Positions 35,221-46,150 of a stretch of DNA of 64,000 bases are shown piece after piece (within the stretch, counting starts at the first letter, position 1; every line of letters begins with the position of its first letter). Under the pieces are notes generated by a model. That model was given only the letters and a program-made list of their open reading frames with translations, did no database searches and was not told the origin of the DNA. Source of the stretch: Aquatica leii (lineage: Eukaryota > Arthropoda > Insecta > Coleoptera > Lampyridae); contig CM069432.1 in assembly GCA_035610365.1 (NCBI GenBank), positions 8,556,001 through 8,620,000 of the forward strand, written 5' to 3'. A program made the translations under genes and the position numbers.

Positions 35221-36562
35221 TGTTACGTGCATAAATTTAAATAATGCATTACCCTGTATATCAGTTTAATTCAAAATTACTTTTATATTTCTCGACGCCA
35301 TCTATCGGGTTCGTTGGTCACTTTGCATTGAGTAGACGACATCCGGTGACAGACCGGCATTTTGACTTTGACATCGTTCATGTTCTAACCTATGTCTGCG
35401 TGAGTGAAAAATTCGTTTTCTAAAATCATCCACGTGTTGGGACACGATGGAAAATAGAAGTTTTCTTAATTAACTCAGTTTATTCACGCAGAGTAAGTGA
35501 TTTTGTTCTTTCTTTAATTAAAGGTAATTTTTATGTTTTTTTGGTTAGCGCCATGTGCTACCTCATAACTAGGGGCATTCTGGTTATAATTTAACGTCCA
35601 CCAGAAAAGTTGTGGCTTCGTTACGCTCGTGTGGAGTATTCGAATCGTCAACGGGCATTCCACCATTATCTGGCATATTAACACCGATAAATATCTTGAG
35701 GGGACGATGATAACTTTTATAAGGCCTACGAGTAGAAATAATTAAACCACAGTAAAGGGGTACAACGCATCCGACTACCGGGTTGTGTTATGTGTGTTTG
35801 CTTTAAAATTTAAGCAATGATTTTGTAGATCTTGATTTCGTGAGGCATTGGTTTGACACGATTTGCAATTCAAATTATTTACAGGACTACGTGTCGGGGG
35901 AAGTACTTTCTTCGCACAACTGGAAGTTCCTGTGTTTGGTAAGTGATTTTATATGTATCTTATTTTGTTGTCAACAAGGTCGCTCACGAAACTGTTGTAC
36001 ATATTAATTTCGTGGTTACGAACGTTATTGAAGTACCATTTATATAGTAATTTCCTTCTCTCATTTCGGGTTACGCATGCTGTGTACCACCAATACTTAT
36101 TGTGATAATTTAATGTTAATTCCATACTTATTATCATTGTTTTATTGTCAGTAATGCCATATTACTAATTATGTAAACGATATTTACTGCGAACTATTCT
36201 TCGCCATGTTCTTCACTTATGTAGTGTAAGTTGCCGATCCTGCTGTTATTCGATGTTGTATATTCTCACTAGTATCTACTTAGATTTGGCTATTTAACTT
36301 TGACTATATTTATCGTGATAGAGTCATTAAAGTACAATTGTTATTAACGATTTAGTTTTTCTCTTTCCTTCGCTTCTTTCAGCATTACGAACCTAACATC
36401 TTGTTACAAGTGATACCATTCTGTTGTGAGCGGACAGAAGTCACTTTGGGATAAGCTCTGGCGCCCTGGAACACCTTTTATATATTTCTTGGAAATCTAC
36501 CCCTCTCACCGACTATTGTGAGTTGGCCGTGCAGGTTCGTAAAATACCTAAAGCTTGTAACA
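35221..36562 (+). mobile_element. Solo LTR, family A, copy 4, with target duplication
   Basis: Starts TGTTACGTGC and ends GCTTGTAACA. AAAT precedes it (35217-35220) and AAAT follows (36563-36566), a 4-bp target duplication. It splits reverse transcriptase motif B of the second LINE copy: ...HPQ lies before it and LLHLLWSLVVDKFL after it. CTCTGGCGCCCT near 36466 and GAGTTGGCCGTGCAGGTTCG near 36519 are shared with the copy ending at 40046. Confidence 0.85.
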
Positions 36563-36840
36563 AAATGTTATTGCATCTATTGTGGAGCTTAGTTGTAGAC
36601 AAGTTCTTACGAGAACTTGAACAGACGGGAATACATGCTCAAGAATATGCAGATGATATCACTATATTGATAAGTGACACGTTTAGGAAAGTTGTTTCAA
36701 ACCTCATGCAACGAGCAACGAAAATAGTAGAAAATTAGGTACGACAAAAGATCAGTGAAACCTGCCAAAACAACAGGAAGAAAAAAAAAGAAAAAACTAA
36801 TCAATGAAGTTAATAATTTGGGACCCACTGGTATATGTCA
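36563..36840 (+). pseudogene. LINE copy 2: reverse transcriptase motifs B/C
   Basis: It resumes with LLHLLWSLVVDKFLRELEQ, then motif C intact as EYADDITILI near 36645, VVSNLMQRA, a stop after KIVEN, and VKPAKTT...EVNNLG. These correspond to the VNPTKTAIVAFTKR and EVNYLGFTLD segments of copy 1. Similarity is lost near 36840, where other sequence intervenes. Confidence 0.8.
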
Positions 36841-37590
36841 TCACTCATTCATTTTCCAAGTGGTAAGTTTAACTAAATTTCACGACGCCGCTGGTTAAGG
36901 ACCGCGCTGGATTTTAATCTTAGATTTATTTGACACATACGGGAGGGGGTCGCGTCGGTAGACATTTGTTCTTTGATTTACTTATTTTGAGTCGCTGTAA
37001 ACGGTCGATTTTGATAAGACGCCCGTCCGCTAAATTCGATTTCGCTGGAATGAAGAATTGTTCTGTATACAGGCGAGATTAAGGCGAGATTAAGGCGAGT
37101 TTTGGTTGAATTGGCACTCACAGCAAAATTCTTAGAAGCGACGCAAGTTTTCATTAAGCTGCAGAAACTATTATTTCCCCGAGAATGGTGTTGCATATAC
37201 AATAACTTCCGGAATCTGTGTTATCCGAGTCAAACGTTTCACATCTGTGGATATCGCTAAATATTCGTTGATGGCGATAGGTGACTAGAATAATTTAGAC
37301 GTTGTGGTTTTCCCGCGGCTTATTCAAAACTTATTTGAATTACGCAGGTATAAAATCAGCTTTCAACGTACATGTAAGTTTACATAATACGCCAGTCTCG
37401 TAAGTAACTGTAGAAGTTTCTGACTTTTACTACTTGTTGTAAGAGACTTTAGTGGAGTAAATTTTTCATTGGGTACTCATTTTAACATTTCTATAAATTA
37501 TATTTGGTAATTAGTAATCTGTTCGCAACTACATGTAAACAAAATAGTTGATCAATTCTAAGATAAAATTTACTTATTATTAAATTCGGA
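36841..37590. other. Insertion within LINE copy 2, identity unknown
   Basis: About 750 bp separates two parts of the LINE that are adjacent in copy 1. The segment is moderately GC-rich in its left part (CGACGCCGCTGG, GGGAGGGGGTCGCG). It holds a direct repeat AAGGCGAGATT near 37069-37095 and a 55-bp block (37318-37372) repeated near 45446-45500. No coding sequence, clean termini or target duplication was identified. Confidence 0.4.
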
Positions 37591-38400
37591 CAGAACCGAC
37601 CCAACTATCCACTTTCAAAAACCTTATCGGGTAGTTATACAAGCAAACGGAAAGAAAGCAAATAGACAACCAAGAAAGAAGCAAACAATCATCTGGTATA
37701 TAGATGGTCCTAAAACTGCACAAAGTACCTAGAGCTAGCAGTAGATCAGGGAGCAACTTGAATGTAACCCTGGGCTGTCAAGCAACTGTATTCTAAGCAG
37801 AAATTATCGTAATATCCGCTTATGCTGAAGCAATGGTTAGAGAGTCTTAACAAATTAAGAGAATCCAAATCATTACAAACAGTCCAGCAACATTAAGAGC
37901 TTTAGACTCAGTAACAGCAGATTCTAGAACAATTAGAGACTGTGTACACTCGCTAGTCAGTCTAGTCGAGCAAAACAAAATTACCTTACGATGGACAAAC
38001 GGACATCAGGGGTACGAATGAAGAAAAATCAGACCTATTAATAACAAAGAAAACAAAATTTGCCTAGTAGGATCTGAGTATATAAGACCATCACAGAGAA
38101 AATAAGAAACTTATCAAAACAAAAACATACTTCACATTGGTTGGCAGCTCATTGGTTAAATTAGTCGGGGATGTTTGTCACAAGACCGTCTAGAGAAAGT
38201 TAAAGAGTTAACTCTTCACAGAACACTTCGCGCTTCGAATTTTTTTATTAGCAGCATCTTGCTTTGTCTACAGCTGAACATTAGACTACATTTTTAAAAG
38301 GCTGTACCTAAATTAACTGTTCCACCGCCTTAATTTACTAACCCCGGGACTTACCTAGAATGGTTTAATAAAAAATACGAAATGATATTCTTAATCAATA
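37591..38400 (+). pseudogene. LINE copy 2: RNase H domain
   Basis: Reads KPYRVVIQ then TIIWYIDG (first catalytic Asp). ATVF, a stop and AEIIVISAYAEAMVRE contain the catalytic Glu. In IRIQIITNSPATLRALDSV the usual SDSQAAL Asp has become Asn. The last motif keeps its His as LRWTNGHQGYE. Frames shift more than once. The zinc-knuckle C-terminus seen in copy 1 was not found before the next LTR at 38577. Confidence 0.75.
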
Positions 38401-38576
38401 GCAATATTTTATGTTGAATTAAGTCAGAAACTAGCTAGCTTATCGAATAAGAAATTTAAAATAAAAAAGTTTATACAAACTTGAATTCACTTTCCAAAAA
38501 AAAACACAATACACAATATTTGTTTTTAAATTTCAGCAACAAATACGCAAAAAACAAGTTATTTTCTTATTAACTA

Positions 38577-40046
38577 TGTTACGGTAATTTTCTTAATGCA
38601 CGCCTTTGTCGTTACGGACGAAATTTTCAGTAGGTACGCCTATGTATTTTTGACTTGAAATTAGTTTATGGTTGGGACGCCCCCTACCGATCCTTTCTCG
38701 TGACTGTCATTCGATCAAGTAGACGTTAAACTGTAAACCACAGTAACGGTCCGGTGTCGAAGTTTTCGAATTGATTCTTAAATTTTTAAGAACATCACGT
38801 GTGATGAACATAAATTTATAAATCGACGTAGAAAGTTTTACGATTAGTTCGGCACGGGGGTAAGTCATTTTGTCTTAAATCTATTCTTTCTTTCGTAATT
38901 TCTATATTCATATGACAGCCGGTTCCGACCACGTTGTCTACCATTTTGGAATTAAATCAACAATTGGGATGCATAACTACTATTAAGAATAAATCTACCG
39001 AGCCTATCAGCTGTCGTGAGGGCTTGCTACTTAAGCAACATCGAGGTCCAGTCGCGCGTTGTGTCGGGGATGTTGATTTGAAAATTTGAAGTCGAATGTG
39101 TATTCAACCTGTCTTAAATTATTACTTACATCGTTCTATACCTTGGGGTTCAATGATATGATTAATGAAGAAATCGAATGTGTTATCAGTCACTTGTGTT
39201 AAAGACTATTTCTTGCAGTACACGATACAACGGGTTTTTATATGCCATTTAATTATTTACTAATACTATCTTTTGTAGCTTTTGTTCTGTGTGAACTCGA
39301 TTATGATCCGATTTGTGTTTCACAATTGATTACAGGCCACTGACGAGAAAACGTTTTCGACGTGTAAGTGGAAACTTTATTAGGTGAGTTATTTATTTGA
39401 TTCTTTATATCGAGATCACCAAAGTTGTGCACAGAATTATATTTAAATGTTAATGATTGTCACTGCGTTATTGCTTATATACCAATAAGGTAATTTTAAT
39501 CATGTCATACTTGTATTGCATGCTGTGAGGGAAACTTAGTTATTCGGTGACTTTGTATGCTGGTCTATTCGATATAATCTTTTTCTGTGATGTGTGTTGC
39601 CGATGTTACAGGCATTTATGTATGAGGATTGTGATATACTCTAGAAAATTTTATGTACTCATTTAATCAAAATTTCTTCTAATTATTAATGCAAACTGTG
39701 ATAGGTATTAATTCTACCTGCTAACTTTAAATCTCATATCTTCGATTATATCCAACGTTAAACTATTAAATCGATTATACTTGTTAATCTTTCTTTTTAT
39801 CTTTCCTGCTCCTGTGATTATCGTTAACTATTACTTACTTTTGACTACTCGAACAGCTGAGTAGAGGAATTACGAACTTAACATAGTGTTACAAGGTTTA
39901 TACCGTTCTGTCCTGAGCAAGACAGAGAATTACTTTGGGAAGCTCTGGCGCCCTGCAACATCTTTTCTATATTTAGTGTGGACCTCCCCTCTCTCCGATT
40001 ATTGCGAGTTGGCCGTGCAGGTTCGTAATACCAAAAGCTTGTAACA
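38577..40046 (+). mobile_element. Solo LTR, family A, copy 5, with perfect target duplication
   Basis: Starts TGTTACGG and ends GCTTGTAACA, 1,470 bp. ACTA precedes (38573-38576) and ACTA follows (40047-40050), preceded in both cases by A. It contains GACGCCCCCTACCGATCC near 38678, GAGAAAACGTTTTCGACG near 39343 and the CTCTGGCGCCCTGCAAC block near 39944. It is the longest copy and could serve as reference for the family. No internal region is attached. Confidence 0.85.
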
Positions 40047-40050
40047 ACTA

Positions 40051-41699
40051 ATTTATATTTTTATGCGTTTCTTGTATAAGTGCTACGTTCAGTTCACGAT
40101 ATAAAACAGATATAAAATTTAGTACACAATATATATAAAATCCACGGCATTTAATCAATAAGATCAAACTTCTGTACCACATGTCGACAAAAATCTATTA
40201 ACTGATTTACGATACCACAACTAATCTTGCAATGTCACTTATTCGTAATTAAACTTAATACAAGTTTGGGTTTCAAATATTTGCTTACAACTTTAATTAG
40301 CTCGAAACAAAAATTGAAAAGATAAGCATAGTTAATTTCCACAATAGGCATTAACTATAAAAGCACGAACAATAAGTAGAAAAAATCTGCATGTTGGTGT
40401 TGCAGAAAAAAATTCCACCTCCACATTTGTATTCATAAAGATAAAGATCCTCACGTATTTAGTAATTGAGATTTCAAACATAAGTTTCGATTAACATTCT
40501 TTTCAATTAAAAAATTTAGATTAATTTTAGATTTCAGGTTTAGATTAGGAACGGAACAGATTTATGGTTTCTGTTAAAAAAAACCATTCGATAAAAATCG
40601 TTTTGAAATTGTGCACGGTTTTATATATCAGCGTAACACAATAGAAAAGAGAATAGTGCGAAGTGTTGATCGTAATTCTACAATTCTGCTCTGCATGTGC
40701 TCTTTTGCAACACTTCATTCTTTTCCTATTTCTATGAAATTTATTACGCTCGCTGCTTCTATATAAAAGTTCGATTTATAGCTATTGATGGTGCAATATA
40801 AAAAGGTTTTGTTTTACGACTTACCAATACTGTAGTAGAAGAGTCTCGTTAAGATTTACCTAAAAACAAAAACATGGTGTTAATACAAAAGCTTAAGAAA
40901 CATAATTATAAATTTTACTGTTGTTTTAAAATATTGACAAAAAAATTGTGTTTACGTTAAAATTAATTAATATCGTAATAATATTACAGTACACAAAATT
41001 CACACAAAAACATGCACACAAATTCATTATAGGTTTACGTTCCTAAAAAACTAAAACCAACTATTTTAATTGTAGCTTTACACGTAGTTAATGAGAACGC
41101 TTTTAAATAAACTCGAAAAGATTACAACATGACAAAATTGTGAAATTTTTATTTTCGAGTCATTATTAATTTTCATAAAAATAACTGTGGCACATGATTA
41201 TTTTCAAGTGTCGTATAGTACATACGAGCTACGAGAATTAACGTTGCGAAACTACTCATTATTAAGTAAAAAGAATTTACAGTGTACGATGGAATAGATA
41301 CATAAGTTACATTTATCGCAGTCGTTATTGGCGATAAAAGTTGAAGTATTGTGTTTCCAAGTATGTTTTTTGTAGCCAGTGTAGAGTCGTCTTTTATTCA
41401 GGCAATTCAACATAGTGCAGATAACTGTTACTACAATATCCAGGTATTTATTATTATTTATAAACGCTTCATTTTGGCATAAAAATTACTTAAGATGTTT
41501 CATTACACGTAAACCTAATTTAATTCAATTATTTTGGTAGTTATCTACACAGTTCCATAAAGCTCGTTCAAATTTTTAGATACAAATTCAATTTAAAATA
41601 TACACAATTGAAACATCATTGAGATTATAAGATAAAATTTGTCTAAAAAGTATAAGAATTATTTCATTACAAAATTAAAACACTTTATGAAAAGAAAAA
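40051..41699. other. AT-rich sequence, no gene seen
   Basis: No reading frame or repeat of note. A scrap at 41712-41745 reads IIGDFNARIDD, the fourth endonuclease motif of a LINE, just before the RTE-like element. Confidence 0.45.
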
Positions 41700-42090
41700 T
41701 AAAAAAAAATAATCGGAGACTTCAATGCCCGTATAGACGACATACCGACATAATAAGATATCAAGCGACAGTATAACAAGCTGTAACTGTAACTATGACA
41801 AGCTTAGATAAATCATTAGCTTAAAGCTACAAAACTTTTATAGACGGTGGTGATAACCCAAAACGCCAAAACCATTCGAAAATATAATACAGAGCCGCAT
41901 TCATTGTACGAGTTATTAAAACATAATAAATGATAACGCACGCCAAAGAGCAGCGACGATTATATTAAAAGATCGCGCTTCAGAGAAGAGATCGAAGTAA
42001 ATAGTGAAGTTTTCAAGAGAAGCGAAACAATAGATAGTACAACGACTAAACAAAACAAGAATACCGTGAAAGAAAAGTGAAGCGGTAAAA

Positions 42091-42690
42091 ATGGAAGAAG
42101 AAGAAGAGTTTAAAAACAATGAAGAAGAGTTCAAAGATCGCAAAGTGGAATTAAAGAGAAGAGAGAATGAAATGATAGAAATTAAAGAAACAAATTAGAA
42201 GTTAAAAGTGCGTGTAGGAAACCTAGAAGCAAAATTTGAAGAACAGAATAAAGATAAGAAAAAACTAAATATAGTAATCAAAGAAATACAAGGTAAGAGA
42301 AAAAGTAGAAGAAGTTTTACAAGAAAAGATAGGTGTGAAACCAGAAATAAGAGAAGTATTCAGAGTGGGCAAAGTAGAAGCTAACAAAATAATCGTAGTA
42401 AAAATGGAAACTTGGCAAAATAAAATAGAAATAATTGAAAAGAAGAAGACATTAAAAGGAACAAACATAAGAATAGAGAATGATTTAACAGTAAAAGAAC
42501 GAGAAATGCAAGTGCACATCAAGGCATTTGCAGAAAAAGCAAGAAATTAGGGGAAACGGGCAAAAATAGTTGGATACCAAAAGCTGATAGTAGACGGGAA
42601 AGAATGGAAATAGAACCATCAAAAAAGGGAGCTGGAAGAAACCGACAAGAGCACGATAATTATCGATAATGATTCAAAAAACTAAGCACT
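42091..42690 (+). pseudogene. RTE-like LINE, ORF1-like protein
   Basis: Starts MEEEEEFKNNEEEFKDRKV, a charged coiled coil. A stop follows ETN, then KKLNIVIKEIQG. A frameshift leads to GVKPEIREVFRVGKVEANKI and GTNIRIENDLTVKEREMQV (frame 42335-42550), an RRM-plus-CTD-like organisation as in L1-type ORF1 proteins. A stop after AEKARN interrupts the basic KIVGYQKLIVDGKEW end. Confidence 0.65.
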
Positions 42691-42717
42691 ACCAACACTA
42701 ACAATAAGAAAACGAAA

Positions 42718-44545
42718 ATGGCAATGAAAACGGATTTACGAGCAGGAAAGAAAATAAATCAAAATAAAACAGAAACAGCTCTTAGGTTGGATACGTGGAA
42801 TATTAGAAGTCTTGATGGAAAGAAGCAGGAGATCATATATGAATTTGAGAAAGCAAACCTAGACATATTAGCAATCACATAAACAAAGAAAAAAGGAAAG
42901 GGGATGATAGAAATGGAAAATGGACACTTACTAATATACAGTGGAGTAAAACCAGACGACCGTGCACCTGAAGGAGTAGGGTGCATAATAAGAAAAGATC
43001 ATGTTAATACTGTAAATAAATGGGAATTAAAGTCAGGAAAGATACTAAAAGTTGAAATACAATTAGATCAACAAAACATAATAACTCTTCTAATAATCTA
43101 CGGCCCAAGCGAACATGAAAAGACAAAAAAGAAAGATGAATTTTGGGAAGATATGAACGAAATGATAGGAAATATAAATAATAGATTAATAATGCTAGGA
43201 GACTTTAACTGTCGGGTAGGGAAATGAAGCAATAACGCGATCGACGTAATAGGACAATACGGAGAAAATCATAAAAACAATAACGGAGATAGACTAATAC
43301 ATTTTTGCATAGAAAACAACTTACTAATAACAAATATATTCTTCAAGCACAAGGAAATACATAAATACACGAGAGGTTATACGCACAAACGAGAAATCCA
43401 TAATAGGTTACGTACCTAATCATAAACAGAGCATCCAGGAAACAAATCGTAGATGTTAAAACAAGAAAAAGACCCAAAATCTGCAGTGACCACTATTTGG
43501 TAGTAGCAAAATTACGTATAATAACGGAAAAAGAAACAACACTAGAAACAAACACACGGCACAGAACAAGAGTAATGGAGAAGATAAAGACATACAAACT
43601 GCAAGAAACAGAAACGGCAAGCAAATATAGGAAAAATATAGAAGAGAAAATAGCAGCAAACGCTGACCAATGGGAACTCATGAGTCTAGAGCAGATGTGG
43701 AGACACTTTAAAGAGATTGTACTGACAACAGCAAGGGAACAATGTGGAACAATTGCGCTAGATAAACAAAAGAAACAAACCAAATGGTGGAATAAAGGCA
43801 TCAAAGAACAAGTAAAAGTTAAAAAAAAAGTGGAAACAAGAACTAGGAAGTAAAACGGAACAAAACTACATAGCATACAAAAATCAACGCATAAAAGTAA
43901 AAGAAATGGTCTTACAGGCGAAGCAAAGTACATGGGAAGAATTCGATCAAAAAATAGAGGAAGATAGCAAAGCAAACCAAAAGTTATTCTACCGAGTGTT
44001 AAAGACCTTAAGAAAAGGACAACAACAAAGTTTACGACAAATAAAATCAAAAGACAACAAAATTTTAACCGATGAAAAAGAAATTATGGAAAGGTGGAAA
44101 GAATATTTCCAAGAACTTCTCAATACAAGCAAAACAGGAAACACGACAAACGAGGAAAGAGAAAAACACCTAGAAGAGGAAGACGAGAATCACATACAAT
44201 TGGAGGAAGTACTAAAAGCAATAAAAAGCATAAAAACAGGAAAAGCAGTAGGACATGACAAACTAACAGGTAAAATGATGAAAAACCTAGGAATAAAGGG
44301 CCTAGAATGGCTACAAAAAATATTAAACAAGGCGTGAGACACAGGAAAAGTACCCGAAGATTGGAAGATTGGAGTGATCGTGCCAATATTTAAGAAAGGG
44401 GACAGCAGAGAATGCCCGAATTATAGGGGAATAACATTATTAAGCATTGTATTTAAAATATACGAAAGAATTCTAGAAAAAAAACTAAGAAATGTAATTG
44501 AAGAACAACTAGATGAGGCACAGAGTTACATCAAGAGACCTAAAG
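42718..44545 (+). pseudogene. RTE-like LINE, ORF2 endonuclease and partial reverse transcriptase
   Basis: Start at 42718 (MAMKTDLRAG). Endonuclease: LDTWNIRSLDGK, then LDILAIT-stop-TKKKG where the catalytic Glu codon (normally ETKKKG) is now TAA. Later IYGPSEHE, MLGDFNCRVGK with catalytic Asp and Asn, and after a frameshift SDHYLVVAKL. Linker from 43515 with WWNKGIKEQVK. The reverse transcriptase entry follows in 43906-44337 and continues after a stop: GKAVGHDKLTGKMMKNLG, KVPEDWKIGVIVPIFKKGD and NYRGITLLSIVFKIYERIL. It is lost at DEAQSYIKRPKD, before motifs A to C. Confidence 0.8.
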
Positions 44546-44689
44546 ACTAGTTACAATGATCTTGAGTGTTCTCAGTATAAAGAAATGAAAAGATAATACA
44601 AGATATTGAAGTTGAAATCCCTGCAAAAATCAAAAAGTTTTTTTAAGCATGACACAATCAAAAAACACAAACCTCAATAAATAAACACC

Positions 44690-45800
44690 AAAATGCTGAA
44701 AGTTGGGAACGATGTTATTAACTTTTTAAACAAGGATGAAAACACGCGAATGTGCCCGGAGAAAAGCCACTATATTAAACACAAAGAAAATCAGATACAA
44801 CAAAAGTGTGTGTCCTGTGACACGCTTTATAACTCAAAACTCAAAAGTTTATAGGTACACTCAATTACAAGCAACCTTTTGCAGATTTAGACCTTTTTGG
44901 GTTAGCTGGCAAAATTAGAATAAAAAAAAAACTTTCAAATTGCGTGAATTCGGAGCATTGAAATTTAGTAGCGTAACTGCAGTTCTAGCGGATATAATCT
45001 GTGATGTGCATTCCACAAAATGCTTATTTAGAGAAAGTTTAACCTGCAAAGAACAATCTTTAGAATACTACTTACTAAAGACTGATAATTTAATGCCAAA
45101 ACGGGTAGAAAAGAAAGTTGCCCGTTTTTACCTGACAACACTTAAGGTAGACAAATCAAAACAACAATGCGTATATCTAATGTAACGACAAACACTTAGA
45201 AGAACAGAGAAAAAATCTACGTTAAACAGTTGTTCGCAAAACAGTAACACTAATTTTGGTTATATTGCAGTCTTAAATTAGACCGCACCTCGTATACCTA
45301 GGTAATCAAAGTATTTTGACAATGGACAAAATGTATACAGCGCGAAAAATCATACCAAAGTATTTTAACATAACAAGACATGACACATCGGATGTTTGAG
45401 CACACTTTAAGCCTATATTTGACTGGATTAATACTCAAAAACTACGGTTTATTCAAACTTATTTGAATTACGCAGGTATAGAATCAGCTTTTAACGTTTC
45501 TATTTCTATAGCCATTTACATACTCAAAAACTACCTAAAACCAAATTACGTATGTTGAGTGATGAATATAAAACTAATTTATGTTTGAAATGGTGTGTCG
45601 TCACCTAAAAATCTTTAACTGAACCAGAGCACAGTAAAGGAACACCTGATGGTGTTGAAGGAACCCTGAAAAGAACGACTGACAAAGTCGTAGTAAATGA
45701 GAAAGCACGCTTTGGTAATGACTCTTGCAAGTATTAAAAAATCTATTGATATTTTGACTCCTTCCAATACAAAAAAGCAAAACGTTCAGCGTGGAATATA
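44690..45800 (+). pseudogene. Eroded coding region, unrecognised protein family
   Basis: Frames in succession read VGNDVINFLNKDENTRMCPE, then FRPFWVSWQN. LREFGALKFSSVTAVLADII, CDVHSTKCLFRESLTCKEQS and VARFYLTTLKVDKSKQQCVY come from 44940-45185. After a non-coding interval, PDGVEGTLKRTTDKVVVNEK appears near 45640. The His/Cys spacing and the 'aPDGvgG.lKR.aD' block recall a multicopy family of unannotated insect proteins that seems to be carried by repeats. I do not know its function. Many stops are present, and a block shared with 37318-37372 lies at 45446-45500. Confidence 0.4.
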
Positions 45801-46150
45801 TTTCCATCTTTTTGTAAGGACAAAAAATATTTATTTAGTGAAGGCATTTTAATAGATGAACTCAGTAATATCTCGCAAAGTTTTGAGTACAACATAAAAA
45901 AAAGCGATGGTTCAGAGTACAAAGACGGAGTAGTTAAAACTCAGTGGAATAGAATCGCTAAAGAAAAGTTTTATTGAGAGTATAATGTTTGCTTTGAATC
46001 CTTCAAAGACATGGTTTTTGAGAAAACACGAAACGCACAAGGTGTAAAGAAAAAAGAACTGCAAATATACCCACAAAAGCAAAAAACTAGTGCTGCTGTT
46101 TTAGATTTTGAACAACAAAAAAAAATTGAGTAATGAGATGAAGACACACA
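45801..46150 (+). pseudogene. Crypton-like (DUF3504-type) recombinase N-terminal relic
   Basis: Reads LIDELSNISQSFEYNIKKSD, then GSEYKDGVVKTQWNRIAKEK, a stop, then FESFKDMVFEKTRNAQGVKK and PQKQKTSAAVLDFEQQKKIE. The 'yKeGvvKt.WN..ak.lq.ky...y.i.fdpF.d..f..aR.A...Kr' pattern belongs to the N-terminal region of Crypton-derived proteins. The recombinase catalytic residues would lie further on and are not recognisable. It follows the unknown coding relic directly; the two may have come from one element or from adjacent insertions. Confidence 0.5.

Larger units (their letters stand above)
41712..44545 (+). mobile_element. RTE-like LINE, 3'-truncated
   Basis: Non-LTR retrotransposon with a small ORF1-like coiled-coil protein and an ORF2 with endonuclease and the beginning of reverse transcriptase. 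The endonuclease style (LDTWNIRSLDGK...ANLDILAIT.TKKKG) is that of RTE-type elements common in beetles and other insects. It ends abruptly at about 44545 before reverse transcriptase motif A, without a tail, so the 3' half is missing. The start is uncertain: a detached endonuclease scrap lies at 41712. Confidence 0.7.

Noticed and set aside
36978..37202. 74-codon minus frame
   Set aside because: No motif, inside an unidentified insertion, length unremarkable.
43456..44386. Minus-strand hydrophobic frames that look like membrane proteins (43456-44050, 44120-44386)
   Set aside because: They mirror the A-rich plus-strand RTE-like ORF2; the hydrophobicity comes from the complementary T-rich codons.
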